In this document: positions 48,545 to 56,137 of the stretch, piece after piece
Layout: every line of letters starts with the position of its first letter
Position numbering within the stretch: the first letter of the stretch is position 1
Source of the DNA: Kordia zhangzhouensis
GTDB taxonomy: Bacteria; Bacteroidota; Bacteroidia; Flavobacteriales; Flavobacteriaceae
NCBI RefSeq assembly: GCF_001005305.1
Contig: NZ_LBMH01000006.1
Location: 1 to 64,000, forward strand
Length of the DNA: 64,000 bases
Direction of reading: 5' to 3'
Program-made: the position numbers and the translations under genes
Notes under the pieces: model-generated
Told to the model about the DNA's origin: nothing
Database searches by the model: none
What the model saw: the letters and a program-made list of their open reading frames with translations, nothing else

Positions 48545-48552
48545 TATTTTTG
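48545..48552 (+). promoter_or_regulatory. -7 box of the DUF4836-like gene
   Basis: TATTTTTG matches TAnnTTTG exactly, 55 bases before the ATG. No TTG at the usual spacing. Confidence 0.4.
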
Positions 48553-48606
48553 TGCTCCTCCACATATTAATAGCATTATTTAATCCTTTAACGACTTCAT
48601 TATATT

Positions 48607-50271
48607 ATGAAAAATTTTTTATGCCTATTCGCAGTTGCCATAATGATTATTAGCTGCGGAAAGAAGAGTTCAGAATCGTCATACATTCCTAAAGATGCAA
48701 TTGGCGTTATGTATGTAAATCTTGAATCCTTGTCTAAAAAGAGTGAAGGTGTTGATTTTAAGAATTTGAAATTAAGTCAAGTATTCGAAAAAGAAGCACC
48801 CAAAGAGATGCAAGATTTTATGAATGAATATGTTACTACGGAAAATATTGATGCTACATTTCGCAAAGAGTTTCTATTAGGGTACGTATCTGTAGATCGT
48901 ATGACTGGAACTGGAGGATTCATTATTCCTATAAAAAGTGCTGCTGCATTTGAAAAGATGATTCAACCTTTATTGGAAAAATCATCCATGCAAAAAGAGG
49001 AAAATGTTGGAAAAAATGATGCTTTTACGGTGTACTCTACGGGTCAAATGGCAATTGGTTGGAATGATAAAACAGCCTTAATTATTGGAGCTAGAGATTA
49101 TGCTTCGACAGAATTGATTGATTTGACCAATATGGACTCTTCAGATAATATATATACGACTAATTATTTTAAAAGATTTTTTGACACCGATAAAGATATG
49201 GGTGTTCATATTTCTTCAACTCCTTTAGCAACTTTGGCAAATTCTCTTGCCTCTATGTTAGCCGGTATAGATATAAATCTTGAAAATAATAATTTTTATT
49301 ACCATATGAATTTTGAAGATGATCGTATTCACTCGGAAGCGAAGCTAAATCTTAATGACGACTTTGAATCTTTGATTGGACATAAGTCTTGGATGACAAC
49401 CAGTTATGAATCTTCTCTTCTAAAAGCTATTCCTGAGAACCCAAGTTTCTTACTCAAGGTTTCTATTAATCCTACTGCTTTATATGACCATATTGAAGGC
49501 TTACAAGACAATAGAATCATTCCAAAAGAAGCCCGTGCAGAATTAAAGCAAGGTTTTAGAAACATGAACCGTGGAATGAAACGAGAGGTTGGAATGACTG
49601 GAAAAGATCTTGCGGAAGTTTTTGAAGGTTCTATGTTGCTTTCCTTATCTGAAGGAAAAACTATAAAAGATACTATACACTCATATGATTATTACACAGA
49701 CGAAGATGAGTATGAAATTTTAGACATAAAAATTCCAAATGTATACAGTGCTATTGCTATTAAAGACAAAGCTAAGTTTGATGCATTGATGACAGTCATT
49801 TTGAAGAAAGAAGCTCCAAAAGCAACCAAAGGAAAAGACTATTACGAATTAGGAAACAATATGTTTGCTGTTATTACAGATGATTTCTTATTTCTCACAA
49901 ACGATGAAGCAAAAGCAGATGAAGTATATGCAAATGGTTCACTAGCTGCCAATCTTTCAAACTTTGAACACAAATCTTATCTTTCGCATTCGGTATATAT
50001 GTTTATGACTCCAAATGCTACTGAAATGTATGGAAATTTCTTGTCTTCGTATACTTCTAGATTAAATTCTTATGGCTCATTTTCAACTGATTTCTCTACT
50101 GAATCAGCTGAATTGTATAAAAAATACTTTGCGGACACTCACTATTTCCTTGATGCTGATGGTATGGAAAGCTATACCTATACAAAAGGAGAAAATAATT
50201 CTTGGATAAACCTGATTCAATACTCTGACGCAATAGCAAATCAAGCAGCCAACATGGCTAAGAAATTCTAA
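48607..50271 (+). CDS. Lipoprotein, DUF4836-like
   Basis: The 554-residue protein has a lipoprotein signal (IMIISCGKKSSE; lipobox Cys17). The start of the mature part (YIPKDAIGVMYVNLESLSKK) and the two later blocks on the same plan (AGIDINLENNNFYYHMNFED, YELGNNMFAVITDDFLFLTN) resemble the DUF4836 family, a Bacteroidota envelope lipoprotein with duplicated alpha/beta domains. Function unknown. It is the first gene of a run with the ABC transporter genes. Confidence 0.75.
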   Translation: MKNFLCLFAVAIMIISCGKKSSESSYIPKDAIGVMYVNLESLSKKSEGVDFKNLKLSQVFEKEAPKEMQDFMNEYVTTENIDATFRKEFLLGYVSVDRMTGTGGFIIPIKSAAAFEKMIQPLLEKSSMQKEENVGKNDAFTVYSTGQMAIGWNDKTALIIGARDYASTELIDLTNMDSSDNIYTTNYFKRFFDTDKDMGVHISSTPLATLANSLASMLAGIDINLENNNFYYHMNFEDDRIHSEAKLNLNDDFESLIGHKSWMTTSYESSLLKAIPENPSFLLKVSINPTALYDHIEGLQDNRIIPKEARAELKQGFRNMNRGMKREVGMTGKDLAEVFEGSMLLSLSEGKTIKDTIHSYDYYTDEDEYEILDIKIPNVYSAIAIKDKAKFDALMTVILKKEAPKATKGKDYYELGNNMFAVITDDFLFLTNDEAKADEVYANGSLAANLSNFEHKSYLSHSVYMFMTPNATEMYGNFLSSYTSRLNSYGSFSTDFSTESAELYKKYFADTHYFLDADGMESYTYTKGENNSWINLIQYSDAIANQAANMAKKF

Positions 50272-50296
50272 TAAGTCTTCTTTATAGTGTCGTTCC

Positions 50297-50929
50297 ATGA
50301 AGATACAGATGAAATCAGTCATACCAACTTATTTTACTCCTGCTTCGTCTGAAGTATGGAGTAAAATAGTTGATTTTTCTCCCAAAGAATTGCATTTGAT
50401 ACATGCTGTTTCTGGAAGTGGAAAAAGTTCTCTATTCAATTTTCTTTACGGCTTGAATAACAAATTTTCTGGGACGATTTTTTTTGATGATAATGATATT
50501 TCAAAATTTACAGAAGACGAATGGACTGATATACGAAGAAAAAAGATTTCTATTGTTTTTCAAGGGTTGCGCCTTTTTCCGGAGCTGTCTGCTTTAGAAA
50601 ATATTCAGCTAAAAAATACACTTACCAATTACAAATCTGAAACTGAGATTTTGACTTGTATGGAACGTTTGGATATGGCTCAGCTAGCTAATAAAAAAGT
50701 AGAAACTTTATCATATGGGCAACAACAACGAATAGCTATTGTTAGAGCGCTTTGTCAACCTTTTGAAGTGTTACTTCTTGACGAACCTTTTAGTCATATC
50801 GATGCTACGCAAATTCAAAATGCCAAATCGTTGATACTTGATGAGGTAAAAGCTCAAAATGCGAGTCTTTTATTAGCTAGTTTAGGAGATTCCTATACTG
50901 TACAATATTCTAAAATTTACTCGCTGTGA
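50297..50929 (+). CDS. ABC transporter ATP-binding protein (LolD/MacB-like)
   Basis: A 210-residue ATPase: Walker A AVSGSGKSS (residues 37-45), Q-loop VFQGLRLF (Gln89), signature LSYGQ (138-142, instead of LSGGQ), Walker B VLLLDEP (158-164), D-loop SHID. Where the switch His is expected the sequence reads LLLASLGDS, and no His is visible. The enzyme is paired with the permease gene downstream by a GTGA overlap. The substrate is unknown; the permease topology is that of MacB/LolCE exporters. Confidence 0.85.
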   Translation: MKIQMKSVIPTYFTPASSEVWSKIVDFSPKELHLIHAVSGSGKSSLFNFLYGLNNKFSGTIFFDDNDISKFTEDEWTDIRRKKISIVFQGLRLFPELSALENIQLKNTLTNYKSETEILTCMERLDMAQLANKKVETLSYGQQQRIAIVRALCQPFEVLLLDEPFSHIDATQIQNAKSLILDEVKAQNASLLLASLGDSYTVQYSKIYSL

Positions 50930-52119
50930 TTCGTTCTTTATTACACAAACAATTACGCATATCACAGCTGCTTTTTTTTGCGCTTACTTCTAGTATAGGT
51001 TTAGGCATACTATTGGTAGTTTTTCAATTATTTATAGATACGCGCCCCCTTTTTGATACTTCAAATGATTTATTAGGAAAACAGAATCTCATTATTTATA
51101 AAAATGTTGGAAAAAACAACGTTTTTACAAGGGGAGAAATTCAAGAAATAGCGCAGCAAAACTTCACCAAAAAAGTAGGCGGTTTTACACATGGAACCTA
51201 TCGCGTAGCAGCTAGCGTAACACTTCCTAATTATGCTAGTATTTCTACAGAAATGTTCTTGGAAGCAATCCCCGATGATTTTATTGATATAAAAAGTGAT
51301 GAATGGAATTGGAAACCTGGAGATCGAGAAGTTCCAATCATTATTCCAAAAAATTATATTAATCTGTACAATTTTGGGTATGCGGCTAGTACAGGCATGC
51401 CGCAAATCAATGAAACCATTATTCGTGAAATTCCTATCGATCTTTCTCTAGTAGGTACCACACAACAAAAAAACTATCGTGCGTATGTATTAGCGGCTTC
51501 AGAAAAACTAAATTCTATATTAGTTCCTGCTTCATTTTTAAAACACACCAATCAACTATTGAGTCCTAATAAAACTCCTAAAATCTCCCGCTTAATCATA
51601 GAAGTTACCAATCCTTCAGATCCGAGCATATTAGATTTTTTAGAAAAAAAGAAGTTTAAATATCTTAAAAATGACGTTCAAACTTCTAGAATTAGTTATT
51701 TTTTACAATTAATTCTCTGGATTGTTCTGAGCATTGGCTTCTTAATAACTGCCTTATCTATACTCTTGGTGATTACCAACATCAATTTGCTTATTCTGAA
51801 AAATAAACAAACTATTTGTCAACTCTATTTTTTAGGATATTCAAGAAAAAACATTGCCAAGGTATATCTTAATATTGCTCTAAAAATACTGGCTTTTTCT
51901 ATTGTTATCGCTTTGGTAATCGCTATTATATGCAAATGTGCTCTGAGTTCGTATTTAGAAATTTTACAGTCAAACACAACGATATTTTCAATTGGTTATC
52001 TAGTAATTTTTGCTGCAATACTTTTTATTGTATTTGCATCTTATTACCGTAGACATATTTATCAAAAAATTACACAATTAACCAAAGTTAATACAAGCTT
52101 ACTCACTACTGAAATTTAG
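50926..52119 (+). CDS. FtsX-like ABC transporter permease
   Basis: A 397-residue protein starting at GTG 50926, inside the TGA of the ATPase gene. One transmembrane helix at about residues 14-34, a periplasmic domain of about 215 residues, then three C-terminal helices (IVLSIGFLITALSILLVITN and two more). This is the MacB/LolCE topology, used to extract or export lipoproteins, peptides or toxins. No MacA-type adaptor gene is adjacent. The kdsA promoter lies just past its end. Confidence 0.82.
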   Translation: MIRSLLHKQLRISQLLFFALTSSIGLGILLVVFQLFIDTRPLFDTSNDLLGKQNLIIYKNVGKNNVFTRGEIQEIAQQNFTKKVGGFTHGTYRVAASVTLPNYASISTEMFLEAIPDDFIDIKSDEWNWKPGDREVPIIIPKNYINLYNFGYAASTGMPQINETIIREIPIDLSLVGTTQQKNYRAYVLAASEKLNSILVPASFLKHTNQLLSPNKTPKISRLIIEVTNPSDPSILDFLEKKKFKYLKNDVQTSRISYFLQLILWIVLSIGFLITALSILLVITNINLLILKNKQTICQLYFLGYSRKNIAKVYLNIALKILAFSIVIALVIAIICKCALSSYLEILQSNTTIFSIGYLVIFAAILFIVFASYYRRHIYQKITQLTKVNTSLLTTEI

Positions 52120-52121
52120 CG

Positions 52122-52129
52122 TATCTTTG
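52122..52129 (+). promoter_or_regulatory. -7 box of kdsA
   Basis: TATCTTTG, an exact match, 16 bases before the kdsA ATG and just after the permease stop. Upstream there is TTA instead of TTG at a 20-base spacing. The leader would be very short. Confidence 0.55.
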
Positions 52130-52145
52130 TGCAAAATTTCAATTT

Positions 52146-52964
52146 ATGCAACTGAATTCGATTCCAAAAATCAAACATACAACATCTGATAATTTTTTCT
52201 TGCTTGCAGGTCCGTGCGCTATTGAAAGTGAAGATATGGCGTTACGCATTGCTGAAAAAGTCGTTAAAATTACTGATGAATTAGAAATACCTTACGTATT
52301 TAAAGGAAGTTTTAAAAAAGCCAATCGAAGTCGCATTGACAGTTTTACAGGTATTGGTGATGAGAAAGCCCTAAAAATCCTTAAAAAGGTTTCTGATACA
52401 TTTGATATACCAACAATTACTGATATTCATGAAATTTCTGATGCTGCCAAAGCAGCCGAATATGTAGATGTACTTCAAATTCCAGCCTTTTTAGTACGAC
52501 AAACAGATCTTGTTGTAGCTGCTGCACAAACAGGAAAAGTTGTAAACCTTAAAAAAGGGCAATTTATGAGTCCTGAAAGTATGAAACATGCGGTAAAAAA
52601 AGTACATGATTCTGGCAATCAAAATGCATGGATTACCGATAGAGGTACGATGTTTGGCTACCAAGATATGATTGTAGATTTTCGAGGGATCCCAACGATG
52701 AAACAATTTGCACCGACAGTTTTAGATGTAACTCATTCACTACAACAACCTAACCAGTCAAGCGGTGTTACAGGTGGGCGTCCTGAAATGATTGAAACAA
52801 TTGCACGTGCTGGTGTAGTAAATAATGTAGACGGGCTATTCATCGAAACACATTTTGACCCTGCCAATGCAAAAAGTGATGGTGCTAATATGTTGCATTT
52901 GGATTACTTGCAAAAACTACTTACCAATTTGGTGAAAATTCGACAAACAATTAACAATCTTTAA
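52146..52964 (+). CDS. kdsA: 3-deoxy-8-phosphooctulonate synthase (Kdo-8-P synthase), metal-dependent class
   Basis: Condenses arabinose 5-phosphate with phosphoenolpyruvate to Kdo 8-phosphate, for the LPS inner core. The 272-residue protein has the family motifs VFKGSFKKANRSRIDSFTG, LQIPAFLVRQTDLV and DVTHSLQQPNQ. Cys24 in LLAGPCAIES, with His197, Glu234 and Asp245, makes the metal site seen in the Aquifex enzyme, where E. coli has Asn in place of the Cys. The spacing between these residues agrees with the Aquifex set, so this should be a metal-dependent KdsA. It is monocistronic with a strong terminator. Confidence 0.96.
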   Translation: MQLNSIPKIKHTTSDNFFLLAGPCAIESEDMALRIAEKVVKITDELEIPYVFKGSFKKANRSRIDSFTGIGDEKALKILKKVSDTFDIPTITDIHEISDAAKAAEYVDVLQIPAFLVRQTDLVVAAAQTGKVVNLKKGQFMSPESMKHAVKKVHDSGNQNAWITDRGTMFGYQDMIVDFRGIPTMKQFAPTVLDVTHSLQQPNQSSGVTGGRPEMIETIARAGVVNNVDGLFIETHFDPANAKSDGANMLHLDYLQKLLTNLVKIRQTINNL

Positions 52965-52979
52965 TAAGCTATAAACTTA

Positions 52980-53014
52980 AAGAAGCCGCTAGTAATAACT
53001 AGCGGCTTCTTTTA
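52980..53014. terminator. Bidirectional terminator kdsA / DUF1801 gene
   Basis: AAGAAGCCGCTAGT, 4-base loop, ACTAGCGGCTTCTT, followed by T: a 14-base-pair perfect stem (52980-53011). Most of it is inside the coding end of the minus-strand DUF1801 gene, whose stop is at 52989-52991. Confidence 0.85.
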
Positions 53015-53336
53015 ATACATCTGATAGTATTGTTGGGTTAATATGTTTGATGTTTTGGTAGCGAAGTGACGCCATTTTCTTTCTATCTTTCGTAACCAAA
53101 TCAGAAGAATGAACTTGAATATTTCCTCCTTTAACAATCCCAACATCTACATATTGTCGTTTGTGACTTGCATTTAGATAACAAAATGGTTTACCGTTTA
53201 AATAATAAAAAGGAATTTTATACTTATACTTCAACTCTATTCTTGGAAAATCATGTTCTATCAACACTTGTAGTTGTAGCAATATAGTTTTATATGGTTC
53301 TGGTTGATTTAATATGTACAGTTCTGCTGGATTCAT
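52989..53336 (-). CDS. DUF1801 family protein
   Basis: A 115-residue cytoplasmic protein. LQVLIEHDFPRIELKYKYKI, PFYYLNGKPFCYLNASHKR and YVDVGIVKGG match the DUF1801 (YdhG-like) fold, a small alpha/beta protein whose role is not established. Its last eight codons (LKEAASYY) and stop lie within the kdsA terminator stem. A TATATTTG box sits about 14 bases before the ATG. Confidence 0.85.
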   Translation of the reverse strand: MNPAELYILNQPEPYKTILLQLQVLIEHDFPRIELKYKYKIPFYYLNGKPFCYLNASHKRQYVDVGIVKGGNIQVHSSDLVTKDRKKMASLRYQNIKHINPTILSDVLKEAASYY

Positions 53337-53349
53337 GACTTCTAAAACT

Positions 53350-53357
53350 CAAATATA
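53350..53357 (-). promoter_or_regulatory. -7 box of the DUF1801 gene
   Basis: The minus strand reads TATATTTG, an exact match ending 13 bases before the ATG. At the -33 spacing ATG is found instead of TTG. Confidence 0.45.
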
Positions 53358-53380
53358 GTTTTTATGAATGTTTCGGCATA

Positions 53381-53412
53381 AAAAAAGACCTACGATAGCA
53401 GGTCTTTTTTTC
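53381..53412. terminator. Terminator of the GG-leader peptide gene at 53430
   Basis: AAAAAAGACCT, 8-base loop, AGGTCTTTTTT (53381-53410), 11-base-pair perfect stem with A/T flanks on both strands. It lies between the DUF1801 gene and the peptide gene. Confidence 0.85.
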
Positions 53413-53429
53413 AATACAGTTTGTTTTTT

Positions 53430-53732
53430 TTAACACCTTCTTGTTTCCAAACAATCCATCTTAGTCGGTTCGTCGCTTCCTCCACAAAAATCTGTAGCTC
53501 CATTTTGCGTATTTGTAGGTCGTGTACATACGTTTGTTTCTACAGACATACATGCGCATGTATCATACAGCGTTTCATTTAAACAATCACGAGTTCCACA
53601 AGTTAAAGGATCTGAAAGCGGAATAGTTTCACCGTTTTGAATAGCGCCACCTCTTACGCGACCCATCGCTTTAAATGATACTACAGTAGTTTTTTGGAAT
53701 TGTAATTTGGAGGTAAATTGTTTTTTCTTCAT
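53430..53732 (-). CDS. GG-leader Cys-rich peptide A (lanthipeptide-precursor-like)
   Basis: A 100-residue peptide from ATG 53732 (MKKKQFTSKLQFQKTTVVSF; an ATG two codons earlier is possible). The basic leader ends RVRGG. The core has eight cysteines (LTCGTRDCLN, DTCACMSV, NVCTRP, DFCGGS, MDCLET and a final Cys), many Thr and an acidic character. Precursor-like, but no enzyme for modification is nearby. It stands directly downstream of a TPR-AraC regulator gene and has its own full-consensus promoter. Confidence 0.7.
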   Translation of the reverse strand: MKKKQFTSKLQFQKTTVVSFKAMGRVRGGAIQNGETIPLSDPLTCGTRDCLNETLYDTCACMSVETNVCTRPTNTQNGATDFCGGSDEPTKMDCLETRRC

Positions 53733-53759
53733 AATCATTAGGTTTCATAAGTTTTCATC

Positions 53760-53791
53760 CAAATATATGTGTAGACATTCTACTTATACAA
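53760..53791 (-). promoter_or_regulatory. Promoter of GG-leader peptide A
   Basis: Minus strand: TTG (53791-53789), a 21-base spacer, TATATTTG (53767-53760). This is a full consensus promoter lying between the regulator stop and the peptide start, so the peptide can be transcribed without the regulator gene. Confidence 0.7.
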
Positions 53792-53832
53792 GAAAATATC
53801 TAGAAATTCATAAATTACGAGTGCAAAAAAAA

Positions 53833-55635
53833 TCATTCAATCCCTTTATTATCAAGGTTTTTTATATAATACGAGGGATACAATCCTGTTTTGTTTTTGA
53901 ATGCTCTAGAAAACGATTCTGAACGATTAAAACCAATTTCTTGTGCGATGGAATCGATAGTGTACGAACGAAATTTCTTATCATCTTTTAATCTTCTAAT
54001 TGCATAATTAATACGAAGATCTGTAATATATGCCGAAAAAGATTTCCCTTTGTGCGAGTTAACCAACTTCGACAAATAAGATGTATTTGTTTTTAATTTT
54101 TTAGCAACTTCATTCAAACTACAGTTACGACTTAGGTATTGCTCTTTAGTTTCAAACTTTTCTAATTTTTTTAATAAACGAACTTTGGTTTCATCAATGA
54201 TTTCAACTTCTTTGGCCTCAATCTTTTTTTCAGGAAGTTTTTCGGTTGTTTTTTCTTCTAGTTTTTCTTGAGTGACTTGGGCAATTTTTTCAACAATCTC
54301 TTCTTTTTCATCTTCTAAACTTTGAAGGATTGCCGCAAATTTCCGTTGATTTTCTTTTTCACGCTGTTTATAAAAGTAAACCAACCAGATAACTGTAATT
54401 ATGGCAAGAAAAACACTCACAAATAAAATAATCTTCGTTATATATGAGTTTTCTTCTGCCAAGCTTAATTCTTCTTTAAGCGATTGAAGATCATATTTCC
54501 GAATGATATTGATACTTATATTTTCTTGTCGTTTATCATTTTGCTTGTATATATCATTCGCTTTCTCAAAATATTTTATACTATTATTAATGTCTCCCAA
54601 TTCATTATATGACTTAGCCAGTAAAGCATAGGTTTCTTCTAACTTGATAAAATTAAGATGATTAGCATTCATCAACTTTTCAGATTTTACTAAATACTCA
54701 ACCGCTTTTTCATATTTTCCTTCATAATAGTAAACTTCTCCTTTTTCAAAATATATAAGCGGAATTTCTGGGTCGATAGATTTAATTTGATGGGCTATTT
54801 CCAGCGAAGCATCCAACAATTCGTGAGCTCTATCATAGTTTTTATTCAACCCTTCAATTGTCCCTAAAAAAGATAAAAAATAGAACTTAGATTCAGTTAA
54901 ATTGTTTTGGTTACTAAGTACTATCCCTTGTTCGCAATATTGTTTCGCTTTGGTGTAATCTTCAGTATATATATATCCTTTTATCAACGCTACGTAAACT
55001 TTAGTTTTGAAAGGCGTTAAATCACCTGCTGTTCCAGTTTCAATTGTCGCAATGATTTTTTCAAGGATTTCAATAGCTCCAGAATTATCATTCGTTTGTT
55101 GTTTAATTAATGCGATATTAAGTGATATGGCAAGTTCGCGTTTGAGATTTTTGGTTTTTCGAGCCAGTTCAAGTGCTTCTAGATTATATTCCATTGATTC
55201 TTTGTAAGAACCAAATGCATAATAAAAATTGCCTTTATTAATCAGAGCCGATAAAATCAAATCATTCTCATTCATTTTTTTGGCAATTACGTAGAGTCTA
55301 TCTACATAATTTAATGATTCTTCCAAGCGCATCTGACTGTGGTACCAGTGAGCCAATACAAAATTTCCCCAAAACTGTGTTCGGAGTTCTTTTGAGGAAA
55401 GCATGACAGATTCTGCGTAATCGACGCTAATCTTTGTTTTGATAGAATCTAACTTGTACTGTTGCGTAAATAAACGAGCAAACTCTTTAGGTTCAATATC
55501 ACTCAAGGACTTTTTGAACGCTTCTTGATCAAAAGATGCTATATGATTTTGTACAATCGTATTTGCATATAAATGTTGATTAGAGGAAATAATAAAAATG
55601 AGTAGTAAACACACTACATATTTTTGAAGGAGCAT
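53833..55635 (-). CDS. Transmembrane TPR-AraC regulator A
   Basis: A 600-residue one-component regulator. A signal peptide (to about residue 25) is followed by TPR helices up to about residue 390 (EYNLEALELARKTKNLKREL, YIYTEDYTKAKQYCEQGI). One transmembrane helix lies at about 403-423, then a Lys/Glu coiled coil, and a C-terminal AraC helix-turn-helix (about 495-600: LNEVAKKLKTNTSYLSKLVN, DSIAQEIGFNRSESFSRAFK). The TPR should be in the periplasm and the AraC domain in the cytoplasm. A close paralogue is at 56138 and a peptide gene follows each. The targets are unknown. Confidence 0.9.
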   Translation of the reverse strand: MLLQKYVVCLLLIFIISSNQHLYANTIVQNHIASFDQEAFKKSLSDIEPKEFARLFTQQYKLDSIKTKISVDYAESVMLSSKELRTQFWGNFVLAHWYHSQMRLEESLNYVDRLYVIAKKMNENDLILSALINKGNFYYAFGSYKESMEYNLEALELARKTKNLKRELAISLNIALIKQQTNDNSGAIEILEKIIATIETGTAGDLTPFKTKVYVALIKGYIYTEDYTKAKQYCEQGIVLSNQNNLTESKFYFLSFLGTIEGLNKNYDRAHELLDASLEIAHQIKSIDPEIPLIYFEKGEVYYYEGKYEKAVEYLVKSEKLMNANHLNFIKLEETYALLAKSYNELGDINNSIKYFEKANDIYKQNDKRQENISINIIRKYDLQSLKEELSLAEENSYITKIILFVSVFLAIITVIWLVYFYKQREKENQRKFAAILQSLEDEKEEIVEKIAQVTQEKLEEKTTEKLPEKKIEAKEVEIIDETKVRLLKKLEKFETKEQYLSRNCSLNEVAKKLKTNTSYLSKLVNSHKGKSFSAYITDLRINYAIRRLKDDKKFRSYTIDSIAQEIGFNRSESFSRAFKNKTGLYPSYYIKNLDNKGIE

Positions 55636-55680
55636 ATACAGTTTTTTTGATTCTATTATTTATCAAAATAGGCAGTATAT

Positions 55681-55688
55681 CAAAAATA
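55681..55688 (-). promoter_or_regulatory. -7 box of regulator A
   Basis: The minus strand reads TATTTTTG, an exact TAnnTTTG match, 45 bases before the ATG. The paralogous regulator gene has the same box. Confidence 0.4.
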
Positions 55689-55758
55689 AAGGTTTTTATA
55701 GAATTTAACACCTTCTTTTACTGTCAATTTTATGTTTCTATGAAAGAATAGCAATAAA

Positions 55759-55785
55759 AAACTCTCTAAATGGCTTAGAGAGTTT
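55759..55785 (-). terminator. Terminator of GG-leader peptide B
   Basis: AAACTCTCTAA, 5-base loop, TTAGAGAGTTT: 11-base-pair perfect stem. On the minus strand a T-run follows. Confidence 0.85.
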
Positions 55786-55808
55786 ACTATATAGGTTGGT
55801 TGAGTGTT

Positions 55809-56027
55809 TTAACATTTGTCAACAGAAGCATCTATGCAAAACTCTTCTGTATCATTTGAGAGTGTGATGCCAGTTTTACAGTCAGCTCCAAGAATAGTTA
55901 CCCTGATAGTTGTGATAATGCAAACATCATCTATAGAAGGTTGGGGATCGTTTCCTCCTACAATGTTATTTAGCCTTGACACACTCACTTTTCTGACCTC
56001 TAGCTTCAATTTTCTTCCTTTTTTCAT
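55809..56027 (-). CDS. GG-leader Cys-containing peptide B (lanthipeptide-precursor-like)
   Basis: A 72-residue peptide. The leader (KKGRKLKLEVRKVSVSRLNN) ends IVGG and is the classic Flavobacteriia form. The core has four cysteines and many Thr/Ser (DDVCIITTIRVTI, ADCKTGITLS, EFCIDASVDKC). It is between the two TPR-AraC regulator genes on the same strand, with its own -7 box and terminator. No modifying enzyme in the window. Confidence 0.72.
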   Translation of the reverse strand: MKKGRKLKLEVRKVSVSRLNNIVGGNDPQPSIDDVCIITTIRVTILGADCKTGITLSNDTEEFCIDASVDKC

Positions 56028-56058
56028 AATGATACGTTTTGTTTAATTTGTATTGTTT

Positions 56059-56066
56059 CAAATATA
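56059..56066 (-). promoter_or_regulatory. -7 box of GG-leader peptide B
   Basis: The minus strand reads TATATTTG, an exact match, 32 bases before the ATG. At -33 spacing CTG replaces TTG. Confidence 0.5.
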
Positions 56067-56137
56067 CTAGAAAATGATAGCGAGCCCAGATATAGCTAGT
56101 CGTGATTTATAAATAACGACTACACACACTTACTAAA

